Notes: generated from the letters alone by a model not told the origin. A DNA stretch of 64,000 bases from an uncultured Rikenellaceae bacterium (GCA_947038405.1 CAMQVY010000003.1:34815-98814), one strand, 5' to 3'. Counted from the stretch's first letter, positions 25,179-34,759 are shown. Made by a program: numbers and translations.

Positions 25179-26474
25179 ATGAAAGATTTTAAAGCAACAG
25201 AATATACTTTAAAGTGCGTTGCCACTGATAGAGCATTTGAAGATACGGGGTGGATATTAGATGATTCTAAATGTGAAGTTCCATCTTTTGTCAGAGCAGT
25301 ATATGCTAAAAAAAGATTAGAAGTAAAAGATGACTCGTATGGTCTATATCGTTTTTGCGATTGGCTACCAGTTAGCCGTATACTAGATGGGTCTCATCCT
25401 CCAGTTACATACAAGAGTGAGGGGTTGTCAAAGTGTTTAGGACTAAGTAATCTATACATAACATTTAATGGGTATTTCCCAAAGATTAATGCGCAAATGA
25501 GCACTTGTTCATTCAAGGAGACTGAAGCATACACTGTATGTGGTCGCATGAGTCCTGATTGCGATAAAGTTTTAGTTGTCGCTTCTGCTGGGAATACTGC
25601 GAGAGCATTTGCAATGGTGTGTTCTGAAAATAATATTCCTTTATTATTGAGTGTTCCATCGGATAATTTAGATGCTTTATGGTTTGAGAAGCCACTTAAT
25701 GATTGTGTAAAATTAATTGCGTCTCAAAAGGGTGGAGACTACTTCGATGCTATACATTTAAGCAATCTTGCTCTTGAATCTAAAATGTTTATTGCCGAGG
25801 GTGGAGCAAAAAATATTGCGCGTCGTGATGGTATGGCAACAACAGTATTGTCGGCGGTTACACATATCGGCGAGATTCCTGACTACTACTTCCAAGCAGT
25901 TGGAAGCGGAACAGGTGCGATTGCAGCATGGGAGGCGAACAATAGATTTATTGAGGATGGAAGATTTGGTTCTAAGAAGATGCAATTGAAAGTGTCTCAA
26001 AATGCACCATTTTTACCGATGTATGAGGCATGGAGAGCAGATTCGAGAGATATGCTATCTTATGATGATAATCAGGCTCGTGAAGATGTAGAGACTATTG
26101 ATGCAAAGGTTCTGTCTAATAGGAAACCACCTTATGGGATTATTGGTGGACTATATGACGCATTAAAGGATTCTGATGGAGATGTATTACTTGTTCCTAA
26201 TGAGGAGGCTAGAGATGCAGCGAAGTTATTCGAAGAGGTTGAGGGAGTTGATATACATCCTGCTGCGGCAGTTGCTGTTGCATCTCTAATCAATTCGGTT
26301 AAAGAGGGTTCTATTGATACAGACAAAATAGTAATGCTTAATATCACTGGGGGTGGAGAAGAGTTGTTTAAGAGAGGGAAAGATCTTTGGTATCTGAAAC
26401 CATCTCTTGTATTCGACCTTACGCCAACAGCTAAAGATGTTGTTGCTAAAGTAGAGGAGTTATTCTCAAAATAG
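25179..26474 (+). CDS. Cysteate synthase (PLP fold II, threonine synthase relative)
   Basis: Cysteate synthase makes L-cysteate from O-phosphoserine and sulfite. It was defined in methanogens for coenzyme M, and in Bacteroidota it supplies the head group of sulfonolipids. An in-frame GTG at 25134 gives a longer frame, but the ATG used here leaves the expected N-terminus and 431 residues. Seen in the sequence: the PLP lysine K113 in TCSFKETEAY, the phosphate loop ASAGNTARAFA, FQAVGSGTGAIAAWEA and EDGRFGSK, NRKPPYGIIGGLYDAL and NITGGGEELF. These match my recollection of the Methanosarcina enzyme closely, more so than threonine synthase. It follows nspC by 87 bases and ends at a hairpin. The link to polyamine synthesis is only positional. 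Confidence 0.85.
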   Translation: MKDFKATEYTLKCVATDRAFEDTGWILDDSKCEVPSFVRAVYAKKRLEVKDDSYGLYRFCDWLPVSRILDGSHPPVTYKSEGLSKCLGLSNLYITFNGYFPKINAQMSTCSFKETEAYTVCGRMSPDCDKVLVVASAGNTARAFAMVCSENNIPLLLSVPSDNLDALWFEKPLNDCVKLIASQKGGDYFDAIHLSNLALESKMFIAEGGAKNIARRDGMATTVLSAVTHIGEIPDYYFQAVGSGTGAIAAWEANNRFIEDGRFGSKKMQLKVSQNAPFLPMYEAWRADSRDMLSYDDNQAREDVETIDAKVLSNRKPPYGIIGGLYDALKDSDGDVLLVPNEEARDAAKLFEEVEGVDIHPAAAVAVASLINSVKEGSIDTDKIVMLNITGGGEELFKRGKDLWYLKPSLVFDLTPTAKDVVAKVEELFSK

Positions 26475-26520
26475 TTAGGTTTACCATTTTGTAATGGTAT
26501 TGTCCAATATATTACCACAG

Positions 26521-26593
26521 AAAACGAAGTTTCCACAAAAGTTTATTGTCGAAGTCAGTTCGCACTGAATAAATTTTGTGGAAACTTCGTTTT
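26521..26593. repeat. Hairpin element A (dispersed repeat, probable terminator)
   Basis: Two perfect 20-base arms (AAAACGAAGTTTCCACAAAA and its complement) enclose 33 bases. A 25-base piece of the 5' side and loop (26538-26562) recurs with four mismatches at 28276-28300. It probably terminates the cysteate synthase transcript. Confidence 0.65.
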
Positions 26594-26618
26594 ATTACAT
26601 TAACATTTGATTTGTATA

Positions 26619-27617
26619 ATGAACGATTCTAAGCATTTTTTAGAGAGAGTAGAGGTTATTGAGCGCATTAATTTACTGTGTGGTACAGGAGAACCATTCT
26701 TATTTATAGCTGATTTCAAGGGTGAAAAAGGGTTGGTGCTAAATTCACATGAGCTTAAAGAGAGTGATATATTATGTTCAATTAATGGCATAGAATTGAA
26801 TGGAGAGTGTCAGCATACAGATGAATATACCTCTGAATTGGAGTTAGACCCAATCTCATTTAATGAGTATAGAAATTCATTTAATAAAGTTATGGCAAGT
26901 CTGAAAAATGGTGACTCCTATCTTTTAAACCTTACTTTTCCAACTAAGCTAGGTTCTAATCTCAATCTAAAGAGTATATATTCAAGTGCTAAAGCACCTT
27001 ATAAGATGTTGTTTAAGGAGGATTTCGTCTTCTATTCACCAGAGTCATTTATAAAAATATATGATAATAAACTATTATCCTTTCCAATGAAAGGGACTAT
27101 TGATGCAACGCTTGAAGGTGCAGAGTCTCTGCTAATGGATGATATTAAAGAGAGATATGAACATAATACGATTGTAGATTTAATACGTAATGATCTATCT
27201 GTTGTCTCAAAAGGGGTTAAAGTTGATAGATTTAGGTATATTGAACAGATAAAAACTTCTAATTCAGAGATATTACAAACTAGCTCTCAAATAAGTGGTA
27301 ACCTTGCACACAATTGGCAATCAAAATTTGGAGATATACTTTTTTCAATGCTTCCAGCGGGGAGTGTGAGTGGTGCGCCAAAGCAAAAAACACTTGAAAT
27401 TATAGATGATTGCGAAGTGTCTGAACGTGGATTTTACTGTGGTGTGATGGGGTATTTTGATGGAGTAAGCGTTGATAGTTGTGTTATCATAAGGTACATT
27501 GAGAGGGGAGATGATGGTTGTTTTTCATATCGTAGTGGCGGAGGAATAACCTCTCGAAGTAGAGTTGAAGATGAATATGAAGAACTAATAAAAAAAGTGT
27601 ATGTGCCTACTATTTGA
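26619..27617 (+). CDS. pabB: Aminodeoxychorismate synthase component I
   Basis: PabB aminates chorismate to 4-amino-4-deoxychorismate for folate. A TTG four codons upstream extends the frame, but the ATG used is the first good start and gives 332 residues. It has only the chorismate-binding domain (DSYLLNLTFPT, SFPMKGTID with the catalytic lysine, NTIVDLIRNDLS, LPAGSVSGAPKQKT). The short N-terminus lacks the glutamine-amidotransferase part. No pabA/trpG is adjacent, so the ammonia donor is encoded elsewhere. pabC overlaps its end by 17 bases. Confidence 0.92.
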   Translation: MNDSKHFLERVEVIERINLLCGTGEPFLFIADFKGEKGLVLNSHELKESDILCSINGIELNGECQHTDEYTSELELDPISFNEYRNSFNKVMASLKNGDSYLLNLTFPTKLGSNLNLKSIYSSAKAPYKMLFKEDFVFYSPESFIKIYDNKLLSFPMKGTIDATLEGAESLLMDDIKERYEHNTIVDLIRNDLSVVSKGVKVDRFRYIEQIKTSNSEILQTSSQISGNLAHNWQSKFGDILFSMLPAGSVSGAPKQKTLEIIDDCEVSERGFYCGVMGYFDGVSVDSCVIIRYIERGDDGCFSYRSGGGITSRSRVEDEYEELIKKVYVPTI

Positions 27618-28212
27618 GACTATAAAAGTAGAGGATGGGGTAGTGCGTAATTTATCGTACCATCAAATGCGAGTGGCGAAATACTCAACTGTAAATCTAT
27701 TGGAATATATCAGTAATAATGTTGCGATACCTGTATTAGGTGTTCATAAACTGCGTATAACATACTCAATATATAGTGTTTGTAGCTATAAATTGGAATT
27801 ATACAATCCTAAAAAAATAGAGTCTCTAAAAATTATTATAGATAACGAAATAGATTATCATAAGAAATTAGATGATCGTACATGTTTGAATGATTTAATA
27901 GAGCAGCGAGGGGAGTGTGATGATATTTTAATAATAAAAAATAATTTTGTTAGTGACACTTCATTTGCCAATATTATTTTTTTTGATGGTGAAAAATGGA
28001 TCACACCCAATACTCCACTACTAGAGGGGAGTTGTCGCTCTAGGTTGATTCGAGATAATATCATAAGACCTCAATCTATAACATCTAGTGACTTAAAGTC
28101 GTATTCTAGTTTTATGATTATCAATGCAATGTTAGATTTTGATCTAACGAGAGTTGTAAATTACAAATTTATTGATGGGTGTTTGAAACTCTCCTCTTTG
28201 TACTTTGATTAG
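27601..28212 (+). CDS. pabC: Class IV aminotransferase-like 4-amino-4-deoxychorismate lyase
   Basis: PabC releases pyruvate from aminodeoxychorismate to give p-aminobenzoate, using PLP. The 203-residue protein is short for the family but has its hallmarks: LFETIKVEDGVVRNLSYHQ at the start, a lysine in the YHKKLDDR segment at the expected place, and SDTSFANIIFFDGEKW followed by TPNTPLLEGSCRSRL. The 17-base overlap with pabB supports the lyase role over a branched-chain or D-amino-acid aminotransferase. Confidence 0.85.
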   Translation: MCLLFETIKVEDGVVRNLSYHQMRVAKYSTVNLLEYISNNVAIPVLGVHKLRITYSIYSVCSYKLELYNPKKIESLKIIIDNEIDYHKKLDDRTCLNDLIEQRGECDDILIIKNNFVSDTSFANIIFFDGEKWITPNTPLLEGSCRSRLIRDNIIRPQSITSSDLKSYSSFMIINAMLDFDLTRVVNYKFIDGCLKLSSLYFD

Positions 28213-28236
28213 GAATATAATACAACAAATAACCAT

Positions 28237-28310
28237 ATAAAACGCAGTTTTCACAATAGTTTGATTAAACTTTTCAAAGTTTATCGCCAAAGGCAGTTCG
28301 TGATCGTACA
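28237..28310. repeat. Hairpin-repeat element B (decayed mosaic copy)
   Basis: The first 16 bases (ATAAAACGCAGTTTTC) are identical to the arm of element D at 34621, and ATTAAACTT is shared further on. Bases 28276-28300 match element A in 21 of 25 positions. The full-length stem is lost; only AAACTTT/AAAGTTT can pair. It looks like a mosaic of the other copies. Confidence 0.55.
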
Positions 28311-28355
28311 CAACAAATAATAGCCTTAACGTGATATAAATTGTGAAATTTTATC

Positions 28356-28363
28356 TATCTTTG
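28356..28363 (+). promoter_or_regulatory. Probable -7 box of the helicase gene
   Basis: TATCTTTG fits the consensus and would give a leader of only about 12 bases. No -33 box is clear. Confidence 0.4.
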
Positions 28364-28381
28364 AGTATCTAATATCTAAAT

Positions 28382-30538
28382 ATGACTATGTCGAATCCAC
28401 AACTAGAACTTGCCTTCAATTTTGTCGAAAATACTGGAGTAAATATATTTTTAACGGGACGAGCAGGAACAGGTAAAACTACATTTCTACATAAGTTGCG
28501 AGAGCGTTCTCCAAAGCGTATGGTTATTGTTGCCCCAACAGGAGTTGCGGCGATAAATGCAGGAGGAGTCACAATCCACTCTTTTTTTCAGCTTCCGTTT
28601 GGTTACTATATACCTAATTCAGTTCGCAAGGATAGTGAATCTAGAAAATTTAACAAAATAAAAGTTAAGATTATCCGCTCAATGGAGCTGCTTGTTATTG
28701 ATGAGATAAGTATGGTTCGAGCAGATATGTTAGATGCGATTGATAATGTTTTAAGACGTTATAGGGATAAAAACCGCCCATTTGGAGGGGTTCAACTCCT
28801 TATGATAGGCGATTTGCAGCAGTTGTCTCCCGTAATAAGGGGCGAAGAGTGGGAGGTGTTAAAAGATTTTTACGATACACCATATTTTTTTGATAGTATA
28901 GCTTTAAAGAGTAGCCAATATCGCAATATAGAGTTAACGCATATATATAGACAGCGAGATATCCATTTTATAGACCTACTTGCAAAAGTAAGAAGTGGTA
29001 ATTTAGATAATACGACTCTTGAGGCTATAAATAAGCGATATATAGAGGGATTTAATCCCGATAATAATGAAGGTTACATCACACTGACCTCTCATAATAG
29101 TAGTGCAAAGAGAATAAATGATACTAAATTAGCTCAGTTAAATAGAGAAGAGTTTTCGTATAATGCGATTGTCGAGGGTAATTTTCCAGAGTCACAATAT
29201 CCAATAGAATATAAGTTAATCCTGAAAAAGGGAGCTCAAGTGATGTTTACACGTAATGACTCTGAGCGAAACTACGTAAATGGTACAATTGGAGAGATCG
29301 TATCTATATCAGAAGATATTATTGAGGTAAAAATCTCTGATAACTCTCAGATAATAAGAGTTGAACATGCCATATGGGAGAATATAAAATACTCGCTTGA
29401 TAGCTTAACAAAGGAGATTACAGAGGTAATAGAGGGTACGTTTACGCAGTACCCTTTGAAAACGGCTTGGGCAATAACTATACATAAGAGTCAAGGGCTA
29501 ACGTTTGACAATGTTGTAATAGATGCAGCAAACTCATTTAGCCATGGTCAAGTCTACGTTGCATTGAGTCGTTGTCGAACGCTAGAGGGTGTTGTGCTGA
29601 GTACTCCAATACGATCAACCTCTGTAAAGAAAGATTTAACAGTTCAGAGTTTTACAAATGATATAGAGCAAAATCCGTTGACGGTACAGAACCTACTAGA
29701 TGATAAGCGTTTATATTATCACGCTATATTAATAGAGTTATTTGACTTTACGCATATGATAATCAACTTGCGTTATGTTAGGCGACAACTAGAGGAGAAT
29801 TTAAATAATTTATATCCTAAACTAGTATCTAAATGGAGTGAGCATTTAGAGTTATTCATCAGAGAGATTGATGATGTTTCAATACGCTTTAAGGTTCAAA
29901 TAGATAGATTAATGCAGAATGAGAGTTATGAGACAGATGCTGTTTTAGCGGAGCGTATTTCAAAAGGGACGGTATATTTTAAAGAAAAACTTGAAATTAT
30001 AATTATGCCACTACTCTCTACTCTCAATGTTGAGATTGACAATAAAGAGGTGGGCAAGACAATATCGGGAGGAATGTCTCGTATTGTTGAGAGTCATAAA
30101 CTAAAGATGGCAACATTAAGTAGTTGTGTTGATTGTTTTACTATAAAAAACTATCTTAAAGCTAAAGCGACAGTGCTTTCTACGGAAGAGGAGCGTAAGG
30201 GGATGAAGTCTGGCTCAAGCAAGAGGGATGGAAGTGCAGAAAAGGAGACTAAACTTGTGGTTAATGAGTCAGATATTGATGATATCATCAATGGGGGTCT
30301 ATTTAGTCAGCTCAGAAAGTGGAGGACAGACAAGTCCACAGAGTTAAATTTGCCACCATTTATGATAACACATCAGAAGGTTTTGATAGGTATTGCAGCG
30401 TTAAATCCGACAACATCAAAAGACCTTGGACGAATTAAAGGTGTTGGAAAGTCATTTATCGAGAAGTATGGTTCAGAAGTTTTGGAGATAGTTGAAAAAT
30501 ATAGTGGTGGTGAAAACAAAGGGTTATTTTCAAATTAG
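28382..30538 (+). CDS. PIF1/RecD-like helicase with C-terminal HRDC domain
   Basis: This is a superfamily 1 helicase. Residues 24-33 are Walker A (GRAGTGKTT), DEIS at 107-110 is Walker B, and QSYVALSRCR-like sequence (GQVYVALSRCRTLEG) with AITIHKSQG marks the C-terminal RecD/PIF1 motor motifs. About 250 further residues lead to an HRDC-like helical domain at ~640-715 (PPFMITHQKVLIGIAAL, KGVGKSFIEKYG). The linker contains a charged, low-complexity stretch. Length (718) is typical for the Bacteroidota form. It is monocistronic and convergent with fabG. The exact DNA repair or replication role is not known. Confidence 0.88.
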   Translation: MTMSNPQLELAFNFVENTGVNIFLTGRAGTGKTTFLHKLRERSPKRMVIVAPTGVAAINAGGVTIHSFFQLPFGYYIPNSVRKDSESRKFNKIKVKIIRSMELLVIDEISMVRADMLDAIDNVLRRYRDKNRPFGGVQLLMIGDLQQLSPVIRGEEWEVLKDFYDTPYFFDSIALKSSQYRNIELTHIYRQRDIHFIDLLAKVRSGNLDNTTLEAINKRYIEGFNPDNNEGYITLTSHNSSAKRINDTKLAQLNREEFSYNAIVEGNFPESQYPIEYKLILKKGAQVMFTRNDSERNYVNGTIGEIVSISEDIIEVKISDNSQIIRVEHAIWENIKYSLDSLTKEITEVIEGTFTQYPLKTAWAITIHKSQGLTFDNVVIDAANSFSHGQVYVALSRCRTLEGVVLSTPIRSTSVKKDLTVQSFTNDIEQNPLTVQNLLDDKRLYYHAILIELFDFTHMIINLRYVRRQLEENLNNLYPKLVSKWSEHLELFIREIDDVSIRFKVQIDRLMQNESYETDAVLAERISKGTVYFKEKLEIIIMPLLSTLNVEIDNKEVGKTISGGMSRIVESHKLKMATLSSCVDCFTIKNYLKAKATVLSTEEERKGMKSGSSKRDGSAEKETKLVVNESDIDDIINGGLFSQLRKWRTDKSTELNLPPFMITHQKVLIGIAALNPTTSKDLGRIKGVGKSFIEKYGSEVLEIVEKYSGGENKGLFSN

Positions 30539-30626
30539 AATATTGGTTAGCTTACAAAAAGCATGTAATAACCCTATTCTTGACTCGTTGAGGAGGTAAT
30601 AGTTTTAAAAATTATATAAATTGTAA

Positions 30627-30668
30627 AAAAAAGAGGATATCTAAAAATCATTAGATACCCTCTTTTTT
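30627..30668. terminator. Bidirectional terminator between helicase and fabG
   Basis: A-rich AAAAGAGG-A-TATCTAA pairs with TTAGATA-C-CCTCTTTT across a 6-base loop with one mismatch; A's precede and T's follow, so it works on both strands. Confidence 0.75.
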
Positions 30669-30696
30669 ATTTTCTCAAAATTTTAAATTGAGAGAA

Positions 30697-31443
30697 TTAG
30701 CAATTCATTGCCCCACATACGTTTATTACCTGTCCACTTACATATGAAGATAGATCAGATGCCAAGAATAGAGCAACTTTAGCAACTTCATCCGAATCAC
30801 CTCCGCGACGAAGAGGAATTTGTTTGTACCAAGCCTCTTTAATATCAGTAGGAAGATCTTTTGTCATTTCAGTTACGATAAATCCAGGAGCAATAGCATT
30901 AGCTCTTATTCCACGTGAACCTAGCTCTTTTGCGATAGATTGAGCAAGCCCAATCATACCAGCCTTAGAAGCAGCATAGTTACACTGTCCAGCATTACCC
31001 GACACACCAACAACAGATGACATATTTATAATACTACCACCTTTTTGTTTCATCATAATCGGAGTCACTGCGTGAATAAAGTTAAATGCACTTTTAAGGT
31101 TTACATTAATAACCATATCCCACTGTTGCTCAGACATACGCATCATAAGTCCATCACGAGTGATTCCAGCATTATTAACGAGTATATCAATACGACCAAA
31201 GTCAGCTTTAATTTGCTCAACAACTTTTGCAGTATCTTCGAAACTTGCTGCATTTGATGCATATGCTTTACCTACTACACCCATTGCGTTAATCTCCGCT
31301 TCAGTTGCCTTAGCGTTATCATCTATATTCAGATCTGTAAAAGCAACAGTTGCACCTTCAGATGCAAATTTAAGAGCAATTGCCTTACCAATTCCACGAG
31401 CCGCACCCGTAACAATTGCAACTTTTCCTTCTAATAATTTCAT
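30697..31443 (-). CDS. fabG: 3-oxoacyl-[ACP] reductase
   Basis: FabG reduces beta-ketoacyl-ACP with NADPH in fatty acid elongation. The 248 residues show the TGAARGIGKAIA nucleotide motif, NNAG at 90-93 and the catalytic triad S143, Y156, K160 (NYAASKAG). The C-terminus GQVINVCGAMNC differs slightly from the usual GGM ending. It stands alone, not in a fab cluster. A -7-like box (TACATTFG-type, CAAATGTA on the plus strand at 31475-31482) lies upstream. Confidence 0.9.
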   Translation of the reverse strand: MKLLEGKVAIVTGAARGIGKAIALKFASEGATVAFTDLNIDDNAKATEAEINAMGVVGKAYASNAASFEDTAKVVEQIKADFGRIDILVNNAGITRDGLMMRMSEQQWDMVINVNLKSAFNFIHAVTPIMMKQKGGSIINMSSVVGVSGNAGQCNYAASKAGMIGLAQSIAKELGSRGIRANAIAPGFIVTEMTKDLPTDIKEAWYKQIPLRRGGDSDEVAKVALFLASDLSSYVSGQVINVCGAMNC

Positions 31444-31787
31444 AAATTTAGTATTTTAAACGTTTACTTGACTGCAAATGTAGTAAAAAAAAATAATCTT
31501 TAAAATTGATATGAATTTTAGACATTTTTAATATCTTTGTTAGTTGTATGATTTGTCATAGATAATGAAGTTTGTAAGTATGTGTCGTCATGGTTAGATT
31601 TTGTTAATGATATGCGGTTGTGATTAGTGCTAAATATGCGACGTGGCGAGTGAGATAGTGTTTTTTGAAGTGGGGTTCGATATTAGTCAATCTTAGTTTA
31701 AATAGACTAGCAGAGTGAAAGAGAGCATTATTTAAAAATAAATTGCAAAAAAAATAATTTAATATAAATAAAAAAAATAAAGTAATT
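31444..31787. other. Divergent promoter region with a long glyA leader
   Basis: Two -7-like boxes face apart: 31475-31482 (minus, for fabG) and TATCTTTG at 31532-31539 (plus, for glyA). Neither has an ideally spaced -33 box. The plus box leaves ~245 bases before glyA. No riboswitch class was recognised in this leader; it has a short direct repeat ATATGCG and an A-rich end typical of translation starts in the phylum. Confidence 0.5.
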
Positions 31788-33068
31788 ATGATTAAGGATA
31801 GTAAGATATTCGACCTTATTGGGGAGGAGAAAGAGAGACAATTGAAAGGAATTGAGCTTATTGCATCAGAAAATTTCGTTAGTGAGCAGGTTATGCAAGC
31901 TATGGGAAGTGTCCTTACAAACAAATATGCAGAGGGTTATCCAGGAGCAAGATACTATGGTGGTTGCCAAGTTGTAGATAAGATAGAGCAACTTGCAATA
32001 GATAGAGTTTGTGAACTATATGGTGCAGTGTATGCTAATGTTCAGCCACATTCAGGAGCGCAAGCTAATATGGCAGTCTTTAGTGCTGTTTTGAAGCCAG
32101 GAGACACGTTTTTAGGTCTTGATTTAGCTCATGGAGGTCACTTATCACATGGATCACCAGTAAATACTTCAGGTATACTGTATAAAGCTGTTGGTTATAA
32201 GTTGGATGAGGAGAGTGAAACTATCGACTACGAACAAATGGAGGCATTGGCAATTGAGCACAAGCCAAAACTTATTGTAGGAGGAGCATCGGCATATAGT
32301 CGTGAGTGGGATTATAAGCGTATGCGTGAAATCGCAGACAAAGTTGGAGCACTACTTATGATTGATATGGCTCACACTGCTGGACTTATTGCTGCTGGAG
32401 TGCTAAATAGCCCTATTAAATATGCTCACGTTGTTACATCGACAACACACAAAACATTGAGAGGTCCTCGTGGAGGTATCATCTTAATGGGTAAAGATTT
32501 TGAGAACCCTTGGGGACTAACTACTCCAAAAGGTGTGGTTAAGATGATGTCAACAATCTTTAACTCATCGGTATTTCCTGGAATACAAGGTGGACCACTG
32601 GAGCACGTAATTGCATCAAAAGCTGTTGCATTCGGAGAGGCGTTAGATCCATCGTATAAAGAGTATCAAAAGCAGGTACAAAAGAATGCACAAGCAATGT
32701 CTGAAGCATTTACTAAGCGTGGATACAAAGTTGTCTCTAATGGAACTGACAACCACCTATTACTTATTGACCTACGTACTAAGTTTCCTGAGTTGACAGG
32801 TAAGAAGGCTGAAATTGCACTTGTATCTGCTGAGATCACAACTAATAAGAATATGGTTCCTTTTGATACACGTTCTCCATTCCAAACATCTGGTATTAGA
32901 GTCGGAACTCCTGCGATAACAACTAGGGGTTTAAAAGAGGGAGATATGGATGTTATTGTGGCTTTGGTTGACAAGGCTCTTGCAAACTATGAAGATCAAA
33001 CTGTACTGTCAAGTGTCGCTAAAGAAGTTGAGGCGATGATGTCTAAATATCCACTATACGCGTGGTAG
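31788..33068 (+). CDS. glyA: Serine hydroxymethyltransferase
   Basis: GlyA interconverts serine and glycine, feeding one-carbon units to tetrahydrofolate. The 426 residues contain the PLP lysine K222 in [23 protein letters not shown] at the N-terminus, and [11 protein letters not shown]. Length is normal. It is a single-gene unit with a canonical terminator. Proximity to pabBC (folate) is suggestive but they are separate transcripts. Confidence 0.97.
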   Translation: MIKDSKIFDLIGEEKERQLKGIELIASENFVSEQVMQAMGSVLTNKYAEGYPGARYYGGCQVVDKIEQLAIDRVCELYGAVYANVQPHSGAQANMAVFSAVLKPGDTFLGLDLAHGGHLSHGSPVNTSGILYKAVGYKLDEESETIDYEQMEALAIEHKPKLIVGGASAYSREWDYKRMREIADKVGALLMIDMAHTAGLIAAGVLNSPIKYAHVVTSTTHKTLRGPRGGIILMGKDFENPWGLTTPKGVVKMMSTIFNSSVFPGIQGGPLEHVIASKAVAFGEALDPSYKEYQKQVQKNAQAMSEAFTKRGYKVVSNGTDNHLLLIDLRTKFPELTGKKAEIALVSAEITTNKNMVPFDTRSPFQTSGIRVGTPAITTRGLKEGDMDVIVALVDKALANYEDQTVLSSVAKEVEAMMSKYPLYAW

Positions 33069-33080
33069 AAAAGAGTAAGG

Positions 33081-33124
33081 AAACGAAGGTTTCATCATAA
33101 TTTGATGAAACCTTCGTTTTTTTT
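33081..33124 (+). terminator. Intrinsic terminator of glyA
   Basis: AAACGAAGGTTTCATCA and its exact complement form a 17-base stem, 5-base loop, then five more T's. The AAACGAAG start of the arm is shared with element A at 26521. Confidence 0.85.
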
Positions 33125-33159
33125 GATTAAAACTAACTATTAACTAAATAAGATTAAAG

Positions 33160-34602
33160 ATGAATATATTAAAAAAATTCCCTCAGACCTTTTGGGTCGC
33201 CAATGGAATTGAACTCTTTGAGCGTTGGGCTTGGTATGGCTTTTATATGCTATTTGCAAACTACTTAACGGGATCTTTTGACGATGGAGGATTACAGTTT
33301 TCAAATAACCAGAAGGCCTTGATTATGGGTATTGGTACAGGTATTTTGTACTTTCTTCCTGTTTTAACAGGAGCAATTGCAGATAGATATGGATATAAAA
33401 AGATATTAATAATATCCTTTATAATTTATATCTCAGCATTCCTGATGCTACCTCTATTTACCTCTGTTGCAGGTGTGTTCTTCATATTTATATACTTAGC
33501 AATTGGAGCCGCTCTGTTCAAGCCAATCATCTCTGCAACTATTGCCAAAACAACAACAGATGAGACTGCATCTATTGGTTTTGGAATTTTTTATATGATG
33601 GTAAATGTAGGTGCATTTTTTGGACCTTTAGTAACACTTCTATTTAAAGGGGACTTCCAATCAGTATTTTATGTATCTGCTGCTATCATATCGCTTAACT
33701 TTATAATGCTACTATTTTACAAAGAGCCGAAACAAGTTAAAGAGGTTGCAGATAGTGAAAAGAAATCACTTGGAGCGACATTTAAAGAGATCTTTCTAAA
33801 TATGGGTAGTATCGTAAAAGATCCTAGTTTCATAGTTTTTCTAATTATCGTATCAGCATTTTGGGCGATGTACAACCAGCTATTCTTTACACTACCAGTA
33901 TTTATAACTCAATGGGTAGATACGAGTGAGATATATAGCTTTTTTGCAGTCTATATGCCTATTGTTACTGAGAAATACAGCTTAACTCCAGGTGTAATGG
34001 ATTCAGAATTTATTGTTAATTTTGATGCAATGTACATCATTCTGTTCCAAGTAGTAGTTTCAAGTATCGTAATGAAGATGAGACCATTAAATTCAATGGT
34101 ATCTGGATTCTTTGTATGTTCAATAGGAATGGCTCTTACAATGGCTTCTCAAAGTGGAGTATTTACTCTAGTTGCAATTTTCATCTTTGCATTAGGTGAG
34201 ATGGCAGGTTCTCCAAAAATTACGGAATACATTGGGCGAATTGCGCCAGCAGATAAAAAAGCCCTATACATGGGATATTCATTTATTCCTGTATTTTTAG
34301 GAAATTTAATGGCTGGAGTAATCTCTGGTCCAGTGTATGAGCAACTATCAGATAAGGTGTTAATCGTAAAGCGTTTTGCTAGTGATAATGGTTTGCAAAT
34401 TGAAGAGGGGCTCACAAATAATGAGTATTTCGCTGCCGTTGCACAGCAATCAGACTTGACTGCACAACAACTTACGAATCTTCTATGGGATACATACAAT
34501 CCATCTAATATGTGGTACGTGATATTGTCAATAGGTCTATTGGCTACTCTATTGCTATTTATATATGATAGAACTATCGCAAAGAAGAAAACAACGAAAT
34601 AG
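33160..34602 (+). CDS. POT/PTR2-family proton-coupled oligopeptide transporter
   Basis: This is a major-facilitator transporter of 480 residues with about 12-14 hydrophobic segments. The N-terminal helix has the POT signature E18-x2-E21-R22 (ELFERWAWYG), and the conserved FYMMVNVGAFFGPL follows near residue 145. It imports di- or tripeptides with protons. It lies 91 bases after glyA behind a terminator, and is followed by hairpin element D. A protease-rich peptide diet (M60 and M43 genes nearby) would fit. Confidence 0.85.
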   Translation: MNILKKFPQTFWVANGIELFERWAWYGFYMLFANYLTGSFDDGGLQFSNNQKALIMGIGTGILYFLPVLTGAIADRYGYKKILIISFIIYISAFLMLPLFTSVAGVFFIFIYLAIGAALFKPIISATIAKTTTDETASIGFGIFYMMVNVGAFFGPLVTLLFKGDFQSVFYVSAAIISLNFIMLLFYKEPKQVKEVADSEKKSLGATFKEIFLNMGSIVKDPSFIVFLIIVSAFWAMYNQLFFTLPVFITQWVDTSEIYSFFAVYMPIVTEKYSLTPGVMDSEFIVNFDAMYIILFQVVVSSIVMKMRPLNSMVSGFFVCSIGMALTMASQSGVFTLVAIFIFALGEMAGSPKITEYIGRIAPADKKALYMGYSFIPVFLGNLMAGVISGPVYEQLSDKVLIVKRFASDNGLQIEEGLTNNEYFAAVAQQSDLTAQQLTNLLWDTYNPSNMWYVILSIGLLATLLLFIYDRTIAKKKTTK

Positions 34603-34620
34603 AGAGTACTCTCTCTATTT

Positions 34621-34676
34621 ATAAAACGCAGTTTTCGAAGAAGTATCATTAAACTTCTTCGAAAACTGCGTTTTAT
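34621..34676. repeat. Hairpin element D (24-base perfect arms)
   Basis: Two exact 24-base arms, starting ATAAAACGCAGTTTTC, enclose 8 bases. It lies 18 bases after the transporter gene and probably terminates it. The outer 16 bases are identical to element B at 28237. Confidence 0.7.
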
Positions 34677-34696
34677 GTTCTGTTTTATAACATAAA

Positions 34697-34727
34697 ATTG
34701 TTTATCGTAAAATATTTTTTAACTTTG
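34697..34727 (+). promoter_or_regulatory. Bacteroidota-type promoter of the TonB/HMA operon
   Basis: ATTG ending at 34700, a 19-base spacer and TAACTTTG at 34720-34727 match the consensus; the leader is about 26 bases. Confidence 0.65.
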
Positions 34728-34759
34728 TACGTAGTTTAGAGTATAAACTGAACCAATTT

